A stretch of 64,000 nucleotides of DNA, from assembly GCA_964464755.1 (NCBI GenBank), contig CAYXGZ010000012.1, forward strand, positions 10,847 to 74,846, given 5' to 3'. Origin of the DNA: CAYXGZ01 sp964464755. GTDB lineage: Bacteria; Planctomycetota; MHYJ01; JACPRB01. The notes below the pieces were generated by a model. The model did no database searches. It saw only the letters and a list, made by a program, of their open reading frames with translations, and was not told where the DNA came from. Each line of letters begins with the position of its first letter. Position 1 is the stretch's first letter. The translations under genes were made by a program, and so were the position numbers. Shown one piece after another: positions 24,709 through 32,878 of the stretch.

Positions 24709-25128
24709 TTACTCCTTGGTTCCGAAGGGGAGGACGCCGGGGAGCTCCTTCGCGGCCTTGATCAGCTCCTCCGGGGAGACCCGGATGTTCTCGCGCAGGA
24801 CCTGCTCCGCCGAGGCGCGCACCGCGGTCAGCGAGGTGGCCAGCCCGACGCCCGCCATCAGGAGGACGGCGGCGGCGATGCGGACGGACTCGCTCCTCAG
24901 CAGCGAGCGGCGCGAGGGGATGCGGGCCATGATGCGGTCCGCGAAGCCCGCGGGCGGATCGAGCACCGGCTCCGCGGCCAGGGCGCGGTCCACCGCCTGG
25001 AGGGCGCGGGACTCGGCCAGGCAGGCGGCGCAGTCCGAGACGTGCCGGTCGAGCACGGCGCGGGCCGACGGGCCGAGCGCGCCCGTCACGTAGTCGTCGA
25101 GGAAGGGCCGGAATTCGTCGCAGGTCAT
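24709..25128 (-). CDS. Anti-sigma factor with zinc-finger domain
   Basis: A 139-residue protein. MTCDEFRPFLDDYVTG and LDRHVSDCAACLAE match the zf-HC2 module with H-x3-C-x2-C, and a helix at about 82-100 (IAAAVLLMAGVGLATSL) spans the membrane. The exported tail is about 40 residues. It is 8 nt downstream of the ECF sigma gene, its obvious partner. Confidence 0.88.
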   Translation of the reverse strand: MTCDEFRPFLDDYVTGALGPSARAVLDRHVSDCAACLAESRALQAVDRALAAEPVLDPPAGFADRIMARIPSRRSLLRSESVRIAAAVLLMAGVGLATSLTAVRASAEQVLRENIRVSPEELIKAAKELPGVLPFGTKE

Positions 25129-25136
25129 GGCAGTGT

Positions 25137-25709
25137 CTACCTCGCGGGTCCGGGGCCGGTTTCGACATTCTCGATCGACTGCAGGCGGTCCTTGAGCTGC
25201 TCCCGGGCGCGGAAGAGCCAGGTCTTCACGGTCCCGGGAGGGACGTCCATCTGGCGGGCGATCTCCGCGATGCCGAGGCCCTCGAAGTAGAGCTTCGCGA
25301 GCACCATCCGGTACTCGGGCGGGAGGCGGAGGATCGCGGCGTGGAGGCGCGGGCTCGGTTCCGGCCGTCCCGGCTCCGGCGGCGCCGCGGGATCCGGGTG
25401 CCGGCCCGAGTCGAGGGACGGCGCGCGGTGCCCGGCCTCGCGCTGGCGCCAGGTCAGGCAGGTGTTCGTGGCCAGCGTGCGGAACCAGGGGAGGAAGGGG
25501 AGCCGGGGGTCGTAGGTGGCGAGGTGGCGGTAGAGCCGGAGGAAGACCTCCTGGGCGGCGTCCTCGGCGTCGTCGCGCCGGTACGTCATGCGCCAGGCGA
25601 GGTTGAAGACGAGCGGGGAGAGGGCGTCCACGAGCCTGCGGAAGGCGGAGCGGTCGCCCCCGCGGGCCTGGACGACGAGGGCGGGATCGATCTCGGGTCC
25701 CGTCGGCAT
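25137..25709 (-). CDS. ECF-family RNA polymerase sigma factor
   Basis: A 190-residue sigma factor. Region 2 includes DAEDAAQEVFLRLYRHL and PWFRTLATNTCLTW; a Pro-rich linker (about 115-130) leads to region 4, with LPPEYRMVLAKLYFEGL and the helix-turn-helix IAEIARQMDVPPGTVKTWLF. The start is ATG at 25709. Followed by its anti-sigma factor, a membrane protein and the three thioredoxin-fold genes, all in one direction, so it is the best candidate regulator of that redox set. Confidence 0.92.
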   Translation of the reverse strand: MPTGPEIDPALVVQARGGDRSAFRRLVDALSPLVFNLAWRMTYRRDDAEDAAQEVFLRLYRHLATYDPRLPFLPWFRTLATNTCLTWRQREAGHRAPSLDSGRHPDPAAPPEPGRPEPSPRLHAAILRLPPEYRMVLAKLYFEGLGIAEIARQMDVPPGTVKTWLFRAREQLKDRLQSIENVETGPGPAR

Positions 25710-25757
25710 CCGGGGGTCATTATCGGGCGGCGGCGGGCCCGGTTTCGGAATTCGACG

Positions 25758-25793
25758 GAAAAAGAAACGGCCGCCGGGGTCGCCGGCGGCCGT
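25758..25793 (-). terminator. Intrinsic terminator of rpsP
   Basis: An 11-bp perfect hairpin (arms 25767-25777 and 25783-25793, 5-nt loop) is followed on the minus strand by TTTCTTTTTC. It lies 17 nt beyond the rpsP stop and separates rpsP from the sigma gene. Confidence 0.88.
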
Positions 25794-25810
25794 CGTGGAG
25801 TCGCGGTGGA

Positions 25811-26092
25811 CTACTTCTTGTCGGCCTTGGCCTCGGCCTTCTTCGCCTCGAGGGCCTTGGCGTGCGTGACCAGGCGGGAGAGCGAGGGCGTCGGGACGGC
25901 GCCCTTGGAGACCCAGAACTGGAAGCGCTCGATGTTGACGTTGAACTTCTTGTCGGGACGCTCGTCGGGATGGTACGTGCCGAGCATCTCGAGGTAGCGC
26001 CCGTCGCGGCGGGTGCGGGAGTCGAAGACGGCGACGCGCCACTGGGCCAGGTTCTTGCGGCCCGTGCGGGTGAGGCGGATGCGGACAGACAT
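25811..26092 (-). CDS. rpsP: 30S ribosomal protein bS16
   Basis: A 93-residue ribosomal protein with the family start MSVRIRLTRTGRK and RRDGRYLEMLGTYHP. The tail after about residue 75 is Ala/Lys-rich. AGGAGG lies 9 nt before the ATG at 26092. It has its own promoter and terminator, so it is a single-gene transcript, unlike the common rpsP-rimM-trmD-rplS operon. Confidence 0.96.
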   Translation of the reverse strand: MSVRIRLTRTGRKNLAQWRVAVFDSRTRRDGRYLEMLGTYHPDERPDKKFNVNIERFQFWVSKGAVPTPSLSRLVTHAKALEAKKAEAKADKK

Positions 26093-26120
26093 CGAGCAAA
26101 CCTCCTGGATTAGGGGGGCT

Positions 26121-26149
26121 ACCCTACCATCGGGGCCCCGGCGATTCAA
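26121..26149 (-). promoter_or_regulatory. rpsP promoter
   Basis: On the minus strand TTGAAT (26149-26144), 17 nt, TAGGGT (26126-26121). The start of transcription would be near 26114, giving a leader of about 20 nt with an AGGAGG ribosome binding site. Confidence 0.6.
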
Positions 26150-26155
26150 GAGGGC

Positions 26156-26183
26156 TTGATGGGGGGCCCCCAATCGCTATGCT
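26156..26183 (+). promoter_or_regulatory. Promoter of the zinc-ribbon protein gene
   Basis: TTGATG at 26156-26161, 16 nt, TATGCT at 26178-26183. Transcription would start at about 26190, the first base of the GTG start codon, so the message is predicted to be leaderless. The element is back-to-back with the rpsP promoter. Confidence 0.5.
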
Positions 26184-26189
26184 GGCGCC

Positions 26190-26732
26190 GTGATCTCCTT
26201 CGACTGCCCCGGCTGCCACGAGACGCTGGAGGGCGACGACGCGATCCGCGGCACCCGGATGGCCTGCCCCGGCTGCGGCAAGCCCATCGACGTGCCCTGG
26301 GAGGAGAAGAAGGCCGCGCCGCGCTCGGGGACCGCGCCCCGGCGTTCCGGCGACCGGCCCCGCCGCGTCCGCGGGGGCGGAGGGGGCCCGCCGTACTGGC
26401 TCTTCGGGGTGGGCGCCGGGGTCGTCATCGTCCTGGGCCTCCTGCTGGTTCTCTACGGGCTCGACCGGACGAAGCGGCCGCCCCCGGTGCACCGCAGCAG
26501 CTGTCCGTCCTGCAACTCCACCGGCCGGGCGTCCTGCTCGGCCTGCGCGGGATCGAAGCTCGAGGCCTGCCCGAACAAGGAGTGCGTGAACGGGAAGATC
26601 ACGAACTTCCGCGGGGAGGAGGAGCCCTGCCTCCAGTGCAACGGGACGCGCTCGATCCCGTGCCGGACCTGCGGGGGCTCGGGCTACTTCTCGTGCACGT
26701 CCTGCCAGGGCCGGGGATTCCGGACGGACTAG
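26190..26732 (+). CDS. Membrane protein with zinc ribbon and DnaJ-like cysteine-rich domain
   Basis: A 180-residue protein. The N-terminal ribbon has CPGC and CPGCG pairs (residues about 6-30), a basic and Gly-rich linker follows, then one helix (LFGVGAGVVIVLGLLLVLYGL). The C-terminal half holds repeated CxxC pairs: CPSCNSTGRASCSACAG, CLQCNGTRSIPCRTCGGSG and CTSCQGRGF, the CxxCxGxG pattern of the DnaJ zinc domain, without a J-domain. Such proteins may bind unfolded or partner proteins. The GTG start is supported by the promoter position. It converges with ffh with no gap. Confidence 0.8.
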   Translation: MISFDCPGCHETLEGDDAIRGTRMACPGCGKPIDVPWEEKKAAPRSGTAPRRSGDRPRRVRGGGGGPPYWLFGVGAGVVIVLGLLLVLYGLDRTKRPPPVHRSSCPSCNSTGRASCSACAGSKLEACPNKECVNGKITNFRGEEEPCLQCNGTRSIPCRTCGGSGYFSCTSCQGRGFRTD

Positions 26733-28040
26733 CTAGCCGCCGAAGAGCTGCCCGAATCCGCCGCGCTTCTTGATGCCCTTGAGCATCCGGCGGGCCTCGT
26801 CGAACTGCTTGATCAGGGCGTTCACCTCGTGGACCGCGCGCCCGCTGCCCTCGGCGACGCGGCGCCGCCGGCTGCTGTTGAGGATCTCGGGACTCTCGCG
26901 CTCCTGCGGGGTCATCGACTGGATGATCGCCTCGGAGTGCTTCAGCTCGTCGTCGTTGACGTCCTTCGCCATCTCGCCCATGCCGGGCATCATCTTCATC
27001 ACGTCCTTGAGCGAGCCGAGCTTCTTCATCTGCTGGAGCTGCTCGAGGAAGTCGCCGAGCGTGAGCTCGTCCTTGCGGATCTTGTCCTGGAGCTTCTTCG
27101 CCTTCTCCTGGTCGAAGGCCTCCTGGGCCTTCTCGACGAGGGAGACGACGTCGCCCATCCCGAGGATGCGGCCGGCGAGGCGGTCCGGGTGGAACTCCTC
27201 GAGGCCGTCGAGCTTCTCGCCGACGCCGAGGAACTTGATCGGCTTCCCGGTGACGGCCTTGACGGACAGCGCGGCGCCGCCGCGGGCGTCGCCGTCGAGC
27301 TTGGTGAGGATGACGCCGTCCACCGAGAGCTTCTGGTTGAAGGAGTCGGCGCTCTTCACGGCGTCCTGGCCGGTCATGCCGTCGACGACGAGCAGGACCT
27401 GGTCGGGGCGGACCTTCGCCTTGATGTCGACGAGCTCGTCCATGAGCTCGGCGTCGACGTGGAGGCGGCCCTGGGTGTCGAGGAGGACGATGTCGTAGCC
27501 GTTCGCCTCGGCGTGGAGGACGCCGCGCTCGCAGATCTTCACGGCCCGGCCCTGGGGCTCGGAGTAGACGGGGACCTTGAGCTGCTCGCCGAGCGTCTTG
27601 AGCTGGTCGATGGCGGCCGCGCGGAAGAGGTCCGCGGCGACCATGAGGGGGCGGCGGCCCTTCTTGACGAGGTAGCGGGCGAGCTTGGCCGTGGTGGTCG
27701 TCTTGCCGGAGCCCTGGAGGCCCGCGAGCATGATGACGCCGGGGCGCTTGCCGCCGGTGGGCAGGGCGTGGTCGACGGGGCCCATGAGGTCCACGAGCTC
27801 GTCGTGGACGATCTTGATCACGAGCTGGCCGGGGTTGATCCCCTTGAGGACCTCCTCGCCGACCGCCTTCTTCGTGACGCGGTCGATGAAGTCCTTCACG
27901 ACCTTGAAGTGCACGTCGGCGGCGAGCAGGGCGAGGCGGACCTCGCGCATCCCCTCCTCGATGTTCTTCTCGGTGAGGCGGCCCTTGCCGGCGAGGTTGC
28001 GGAAGACCTTGCCGAGGCTCTCGGTCAGGGACTCGAACAT
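26733..28040 (-). CDS. ffh: Signal recognition particle GTPase Ffh (SRP54)
   Basis: A 435-residue SRP protein that binds 4.5S RNA and signal sequences and docks with FtsY. The NG part has GLQGSGKTTTTAKLA (G1), VLLDTQGRLHVD (G3) and TKLDGDARGG (G4). The M domain (about 300-435) contains the RNA-binding segment ILNSSRRRRVAEGSGR and the methionine-rich helices. A TACCAT box (28047-28052) lies 6 nt before the ATG, suggesting a leaderless message. Confidence 0.97.
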   Translation of the reverse strand: MFESLTESLGKVFRNLAGKGRLTEKNIEEGMREVRLALLAADVHFKVVKDFIDRVTKKAVGEEVLKGINPGQLVIKIVHDELVDLMGPVDHALPTGGKRPGVIMLAGLQGSGKTTTTAKLARYLVKKGRRPLMVAADLFRAAAIDQLKTLGEQLKVPVYSEPQGRAVKICERGVLHAEANGYDIVLLDTQGRLHVDAELMDELVDIKAKVRPDQVLLVVDGMTGQDAVKSADSFNQKLSVDGVILTKLDGDARGGAALSVKAVTGKPIKFLGVGEKLDGLEEFHPDRLAGRILGMGDVVSLVEKAQEAFDQEKAKKLQDKIRKDELTLGDFLEQLQQMKKLGSLKDVMKMMPGMGEMAKDVNDDELKHSEAIIQSMTPQERESPEILNSSRRRRVAEGSGRAVHEVNALIKQFDEARRMLKGIKKRGGFGQLFGG

Positions 28041-28082
28041 GGCGGAATGGTAGCCGAGCGGCGCGGCGGGGCCAACCCGAAA

Positions 28083-29393
28083 CTAGCCCGTCTTCGCGAC
28101 GGGCGCGGCGTCGGCCTTGACGTCCTTGACGCGGCGGATCAGTCCGCCGAGGCCCTGGAGCTGCTTCTCGAAGCGCTCGTAGCCGCGGTCCACGTGGTAG
28201 ATGCGGCGGACCTCGGTGACGCCCCGGGCGGCGAGGCCCGCGATGACGAGGCCGGAGCCCGCGCGGAGGTCGCTGGCCATGACGGGCGCGCCCTTGAGCA
28301 CCTTCACGCCGCTGATCATGGCGGCGGACTCGACCTTGCGGATCTCGGCGCCCATGCGGTTGAGCTCGGGGATGTGGTGGAAGCGGTCGGGGTAGATGCG
28401 CTCCGTGACGACCGAGAGCCCGGGCGCGAGCGCCAGGGCGGCGCAGAACTGGGCCTGGAGGTCGGTGGGGAAGCCGGGGTAGGGGAGCGTGACGATGTCG
28501 ACGCGCTTCAGCCCGCGCTTCCGGCGGGCGCGCACGCGGACCGTGTAGGTGCGCTCGTCGACGTCGAGGCCCATCTGCCGCAGGGTCTCGAGGACGGCGA
28601 TCATGTGCTCGGCGCGGACGTTCTCGACGACGACGTCGCCGCCGGTCGCGGCCGCGGCGGCCATGTAGGTGCCGGCCTCGATGCGGTCGGGGATGACGGT
28701 GCGCTCGGCGCCGTGGAGCTGGTCGACGCCGTGGACGATCATGCGGTGGCCGCCGATGCCCTCGATGCGGGCGCCCATGTCGACGAGGAGGCGGGCCAGC
28801 TCCTGGACCTCGGGCTCCATCGCGGCGTGCTCGATGACGGTCTCGCCGCGGGCGAGCGTGGCGGCCATGAGGACGTTGTCCGTGCCGGTGACCGTGGGGC
28901 CGAAGGTGCCGCCGAGGTAGCAGGTGCGGCCCTCGAGGCGGCGGGACTTCGAGACGATGTAGCCGTGCTCGACGGAGGTCTTCGCGCCGAGGCGCTCGAG
29001 GCCCTTGAGGTGCAGGTCGACGGGGCGGGCGCCGATCGCGCAGCCGCCGGGCAGCGAGACCTGGGCCTGGCCGCGGCGGGCGACGAGCGGGCCGAAGACG
29101 CAGATGCTGGCGCGCATCGTCGAGACGATGTCGTAGGGCGCGCGGACGGGGCGGTCGTCGACGACGGTCAGCGTGAGGCGGTGCCCCTCGCGCTCCACGC
29201 GGATGCCGAGGGTCTCGAGGAGGCGGAGCATCGTCTGGATGTCGGCGATGTCGGGGACGTTGCGGAGGACGAGGGAGTCGCCGCGGGGAAGCAGGAGCAC
29301 GGCGGGGAGCATGGGGAGGGCGGCGTTCTTGGAGCCCTTGACCCGCACGGTCCCGGCGAGCGGACGCCCGCCGTGGATGACGAACTTGTCCAC
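28083..29393 (-). CDS. murA: UDP-N-acetylglucosamine 1-carboxyvinyltransferase
   Basis: A 436-residue enzyme of the first committed step of peptidoglycan synthesis: transfer of enolpyruvate from PEP to UDP-GlcNAc. The substrate motif VKGSKNAALP and the catalytic loop PGGCAIGARPVDLH with the reactive Cys are present; the fosfomycin-sensitive Cys form is kept. The start is GTG at 29393 with GGGAGG upstream. The gene shows the organism makes peptidoglycan. Confidence 0.97.
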   Translation of the reverse strand: MDKFVIHGGRPLAGTVRVKGSKNAALPMLPAVLLLPRGDSLVLRNVPDIADIQTMLRLLETLGIRVEREGHRLTLTVVDDRPVRAPYDIVSTMRASICVFGPLVARRGQAQVSLPGGCAIGARPVDLHLKGLERLGAKTSVEHGYIVSKSRRLEGRTCYLGGTFGPTVTGTDNVLMAATLARGETVIEHAAMEPEVQELARLLVDMGARIEGIGGHRMIVHGVDQLHGAERTVIPDRIEAGTYMAAAAATGGDVVVENVRAEHMIAVLETLRQMGLDVDERTYTVRVRARRKRGLKRVDIVTLPYPGFPTDLQAQFCAALALAPGLSVVTERIYPDRFHHIPELNRMGAEIRKVESAAMISGVKVLKGAPVMASDLRAGSGLVIAGLAARGVTEVRRIYHVDRGYERFEKQLQGLGGLIRRVKDVKADAAPVAKTG

Positions 29394-29430
29394 GTTCCCC
29401 CCTCCCGTTCGACCCCTTCGTACTTTATGA

Positions 29431-29458
29431 ATTGTAAGTTACGGAATGGGGAAGTCAA
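29431..29458 (-). promoter_or_regulatory. murA promoter
   Basis: On the minus strand TTGACT (29458-29453), 16 nt, TACAAT (29436-29431). Transcription would start near 29424 and leave a leader of about 30 nt that carries the ribosome binding site. Confidence 0.65.
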
Positions 29459-29470
29459 GGGGAAACCGGC

Positions 29471-30478
29471 CTATTCGCACTTCTTCTTCTGGTCCTCGGC
29501 GCGCTTCTTCAGGGCCGCCTCGGGCGCGCCCTCCAGGCACTTCGCGAACCACGACGCCGCGGCCGCCTTGTCCCCCAGCCGCCGCTTCAGCTCCCCGAGC
29601 AGGTACTGCGTCTCCCCCCGGCGCTCCGCGGGCACCGACCCCGCCTCCAGCGCCGCCGCGTAGCCCTCGGCCGCCTTCGCCTGGTGGATCCGCTCCGCGG
29701 CGATCGACTCCTTCATCTTCGCCGTCGCCTCGTCCACCACCGAGTTGAAGCCCTTCGCCTTCTCGAGCTCCGCGATCCAGGCCAGGGCCTCGACGTTCTC
29801 CCCGTGCCGCCGCGTCAGCCAGGCGCAGGCGTACTTCCGCAGCAGCACGTCCGTGGTCTTCACGTCCTTGCCCGCGACGTCCTTGCCCACCCGGGCCGCG
29901 ACCTCGAGGTCCAGGTCCGTACGGTTCTTCTTGCCGAGCTCCATCGGCGACTTCTCGAGGCCCAGCGCCTCGCGCAGCTCGGTCCACTCGTCGAGGTGCT
30001 CCAGCCAGGCCGTCCCGGCCTGCCGGGCCGCCCACGACGCGTGCAGCCGCTTCTTGGCGACGTCGGCGGCGGGCCGGCCGAGCCGCTCGAGCACCTGCGC
30101 CGCGAGGTCGTACTTCACGTGCCCGGGGATCTCCTCCTGACGGGCGTTCGGCCGGATCGGCGCCAGCGGCTTGAGGTTCCCCTGGATCGCCGCCTTCTGC
30201 TCCGGCGTCAGGACGAGCTTCGCGTCGAAGTCCGCCTTGCCCCCGGAGTAGTGGCACTTCGGGCAGGTCCAGATGTAGTGCTCCATCGGGAGGGTCTTGA
30301 AGGCGTGCGAGCAGAAGTCGGCGTCGAGCCCGCCCCACGCGTACTGCGCGTCGGAGCGGACCACCTCGACCGCGTCGAACTTCGTCCCGTCCACCGGGCA
30401 GGTCGGCGTGGCCTTCTTCGTCTCGTCGGCCAGCGCGACGCCCCCGAGCGCGAGCACCGCGATCCAGCGGATCAGCAT
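29471..30478 (-). CDS. Secreted DUF2225-like protein with helical repeats
   Basis: A 335-residue protein with a signal peptide (LIRWIAVLALGGVALADE). Two Cys motifs typical of DUF2225 follow: CPVDGTKFDAVEVVRSD near residue 27 and IWTCPKCHYSGGKADF near 73. From about 130 the protein is helical and TPR-like, with TQYLLGELKRRLGDKAAAAS near 290. It overlaps the 3' end of prmC by 7 nt. No catalytic function is visible; metal binding by the Cys pairs is likely. Confidence 0.8.
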   Translation of the reverse strand: MLIRWIAVLALGGVALADETKKATPTCPVDGTKFDAVEVVRSDAQYAWGGLDADFCSHAFKTLPMEHYIWTCPKCHYSGGKADFDAKLVLTPEQKAAIQGNLKPLAPIRPNARQEEIPGHVKYDLAAQVLERLGRPAADVAKKRLHASWAARQAGTAWLEHLDEWTELREALGLEKSPMELGKKNRTDLDLEVAARVGKDVAGKDVKTTDVLLRKYACAWLTRRHGENVEALAWIAELEKAKGFNSVVDEATAKMKESIAAERIHQAKAAEGYAAALEAGSVPAERRGETQYLLGELKRRLGDKAAAASWFAKCLEGAPEAALKKRAEDQKKKCE

Positions 30479-31272
30479 AGGTCGGCCACCCTTTCGATTC
30501 CCGCGAGGTCCTTGTGGAATACGACGCCGGGGAACTCGCGGCGTAAAACCCCCGCCTGCCCGGCGCCGATTTCCACGAGGATCCGCGGGGCGTGGGCCTT
30601 GAAGCCCGCGAGCAGGCGCCGGACCACCGCGAGCCCGTCGGGTCCCGCCAGCAGGGCCTCCTTGGGCTCGTGCTTCAGCTCCGGCTCGAGGCCCTCGTAG
30701 TCGGCGTCCGCCACGTAGGGCGGGTTGCTCACGATCAAGTCGTAGCGCTCCCGGCCCAGGGGCTCGAGGAGGTCGCCCTTGCGGACCTCCACCGATTCCG
30801 GGAGGTTGCGCCGCGCGACCCGCAGGGCCGCGGGGCTCGAGTCCGTCGCGACGATCGTGCTCCCGGGCAGCGCCTTCGCCAGCGCGGCCGCGATGCAGCC
30901 GCTCCCGGTCCCGAGATCCGCGACGCGGGCCGGCTTCGCGGCGATCGCGAGCTCGACGAGCAGCTCCGTCTCGGGGCGGGGGATGAGCACGGACGGCGTG
31001 ACCTTCAGGTCGAGGCCGTGGAACTCCCGCCACTCGAGGATGTAGGCGACCGGCTCCCGCTTCTCCCCGCGCCGGGCGATGAAGCGGTTGAACTGGAGCC
31101 GGTCCCGCTCGGGGATCTGCTCCCTCGAGCGCGCGACGAGGTCGAGCCGCCCGCAGCGCAGCACGGCCGCCAGGAGGACCTCGGCGTCGACGCGGGCCTC
31201 GGGCACGCCGGAGACGGCGAGGAAGGAGGCCGCGGCGTCGAGCGCCGCCCCGATGGCGTGCGCCGGGTTCAT
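30472..31272 (-). CDS. prmC: Peptide chain release factor N5-glutamine methyltransferase
   Basis: A 266-residue SAM-dependent enzyme that methylates the Gln of the GGQ motif in release factors. The SAM site is VADLGTGSGCIAAAL and the Gln-binding motif is IVSNPPYVAD. The N-terminal helical domain contains RREP-like EPVAYILEWREF and VLIPRPETELLVE. The gene directly abuts prfA (stop and start adjacent), the classic prfA-prmC pairing. Confidence 0.96.
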   Translation of the reverse strand: MNPAHAIGAALDAAASFLAVSGVPEARVDAEVLLAAVLRCGRLDLVARSREQIPERDRLQFNRFIARRGEKREPVAYILEWREFHGLDLKVTPSVLIPRPETELLVELAIAAKPARVADLGTGSGCIAAALAKALPGSTIVATDSSPAALRVARRNLPESVEVRKGDLLEPLGRERYDLIVSNPPYVADADYEGLEPELKHEPKEALLAGPDGLAVVRRLLAGFKAHAPRILVEIGAGQAGVLRREFPGVVFHKDLAGIERVADLC

Positions 31273-32349
31273 CTACGGGGTCTTCGCGAGGATCTTCAGT
31301 TTCTCGGCCCGGTCCGCCTTCTGGAGCTCGCCGATCATCTCGCCGATGTCCCCGCCGAGGAACTCGGCGAGGTTGTGCACGGAGAACCCGATGCGGTGGT
31401 CCGTGACGCGGTTGTCGTGGAAGTTGTAGGTCCGCACCTTCTCGCTGCGGTCGCCGGTGCCGATCTGGCTGCGCCGCAGGTCCGAGAGCGCCTTCTTCTG
31501 CTTCGACTGCTCGTGCTCGTAGAGCTTGGCGCGCAGCCAGCGGAAGGCCAGCTCGCGGTTGCGGATCTGCGAGCGCTGGTCCTGGCACTGCACGACGATG
31601 TTCGTCGGGATGTGCGTGAGGCGCACGGCGCTCTGGGTCTTGTTGACGTGCTGGCCGCCGGGCCCGCCCGCGCTGTACGTGTCGATCCGCACGTCCTTGT
31701 CGTTGATGTCGATCTCGACGTCCTCGGCCTGCGGCATCACGGCGACCGTCGCGGTGCTCGTGTGGACGCGCCCGCTGGCCTCGGTCGCGGGGACCCGCTG
31801 GACGCGGTGCGTGCCGCTCTCGAAGCGCAGGTGGCGGTAGACCTCCTCGCCCTCGACCGAGAAGTTCGCGTACTTCAGGCCGCCGAGGTCGGACTTCTGG
31901 ATGTCCAGCAGCTCGACCGTCCAGCCCCTGGCCTTGGCGAACTTCAGGTACATCTCCATGAGCTCGGACGCGAAGAGCGCGGCCTCGTCGCCGCCCGCCG
32001 CGGGGCGGATCTCGACGATGACGTTGCGGCCGGAGTCCTCGTCGGCCGAGAGCAGCTCCTCCTCCATCTCGGCCCGGAGCTTCGCCTCGTCCGCGGCGCA
32101 GGCCTTGATCTCCTCGTCCGCCATGGCCCGGAGCTCGGGATCCGTCTCGGCCTTGGCCATGTGCTCGGCCTCGGCCTTGCGCTTGAGGAGCGCCTCGAAC
32201 TCGCGGTACTTGGTCGCCCACTTGAGCAGCCGGGCGCGCTCCTTCATGAGGATTTGCGCCTTGGCGGAGTTGCCCGCGACCTCGGGCTGGGTCATGAGGC
32301 GGTCGATCTCGTCGAGCCGCTCGGCCATCTTCTTGAACTTGTCGAACAT
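31273..32349 (-). CDS. prfA: Peptide chain release factor 1
   Basis: A 358-residue class I release factor for UAA and UAG. The stop-codon-reading tripeptide is PAT in QRVPATEASGRVHTS, and the catalytic GGQ is in SAGGPGGQHVNKT. The start is the ATG at 32349, with GGAGGA spaced 4 nt before it; an ATG 12 nt upstream is the alternative. RF1 does not read UGA, so this gene does not compete with selenocysteine insertion. A gene for RF2 is not in the window. Confidence 0.97.
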   Translation of the reverse strand: MFDKFKKMAERLDEIDRLMTQPEVAGNSAKAQILMKERARLLKWATKYREFEALLKRKAEAEHMAKAETDPELRAMADEEIKACAADEAKLRAEMEEELLSADEDSGRNVIVEIRPAAGGDEAALFASELMEMYLKFAKARGWTVELLDIQKSDLGGLKYANFSVEGEEVYRHLRFESGTHRVQRVPATEASGRVHTSTATVAVMPQAEDVEIDINDKDVRIDTYSAGGPGGQHVNKTQSAVRLTHIPTNIVVQCQDQRSQIRNRELAFRWLRAKLYEHEQSKQKKALSDLRRSQIGTGDRSEKVRTYNFHDNRVTDHRIGFSVHNLAEFLGGDIGEMIGELQKADRAEKLKILAKTP

Positions 32350-32376
32350 CTCGTCCTCCATCCTGGGTTCGGGGTG

Positions 32377-32412
32377 AAAAAAAACGCCGGGGGGAGCGGA
32401 CTCCCCCCGGCG
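32377..32412 (-). terminator. Intrinsic terminator of rpmE
   Basis: A 12-bp perfect GC-rich hairpin (32385-32396 with 32401-32412, 4-nt loop) is followed on the minus strand by eight T. It lies 14 nt past the rpmE stop and just upstream of prfA, so prfA must have its own promoter or rely on read-through. Confidence 0.93.
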
Positions 32413-32426
32413 GGATGGAGGCGGGG

Positions 32427-32813
32427 CTAGGACTTCGTGTCGCCCTTCTGGGCGGCCTTCTGCGCGGCCTTCTGGCCGATCGCCGGCGCGAGGGTCGCGG
32501 GACCCGCGCCCGGGAGCTGGGCGGAGAGGGACTTGCCGGCGCGGCTGGCGGCCCCGGCGGGGGCGCCCTTGGCGTCGGGCTTCTTGCCGGCCTCGGCGGC
32601 CTTCTTGGCCGCGTCGCCCGACCACTTGCGGGTGAACTTCTCGACCATGCCCGCCGTGTCGAGGAACTTCTGCTTGCCCGTGTAGAACGGGTGGCAGTTC
32701 GAGCAGATCTCGACCGCGATCGTGCCCGGCTTGGTCGAGCGCGTGGTGAAGGTGTTCCCGCACCCGCACTTGACCGTCACGTCCTTGTAGTCCGGATGGA
32801 TTCCGTCTTTCAT
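32427..32813 (-). CDS. rpmE: 50S ribosomal protein bL31 with long C-terminal tail
   Basis: A 128-residue protein; bL31 is normally about 70. The core has the family start MKDGIHPDYKDVTVKCGCGN and the zinc cysteines C16-x-C18 and CSNC, then HPFYTGKQKF. After residue 68 there is a low-complexity Ala/Lys/Gly/Pro tail of about 55 residues. The C+ (zinc-bearing) form is present. Promoter and terminator show a single-gene transcript. Confidence 0.95.
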   Translation of the reverse strand: MKDGIHPDYKDVTVKCGCGNTFTTRSTKPGTIAVEICSNCHPFYTGKQKFLDTAGMVEKFTRKWSGDAAKKAAEAGKKPDAKGAPAGAASRAGKSLSAQLPGAGPATLAPAIGQKAAQKAAQKGDTKS

Positions 32814-32842
32814 GGCTTCCTGCTTTCGTCCGAAGGGCGGGG

Positions 32843-32871
32843 ATTATACGGAGGGCCGTCCGCCGCCGCAA
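32843..32871 (-). promoter_or_regulatory. rpmE promoter
   Basis: On the minus strand TTGCGG (32871-32866), 17 nt, then a perfect TATAAT (32848-32843). Transcription would start near 32836, with AGGA just before the ATG at 32813. Confidence 0.75.
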
Positions 32872-32878
32872 GCCCGAA

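Noticed and set aside
32349..32361. Upstream ATG at 32361 as prfA start
   Set aside because: The ATG at 32349 has a better-placed GGAGGA site and matches the usual release factor N-terminus; the upstream ATG remains possible.
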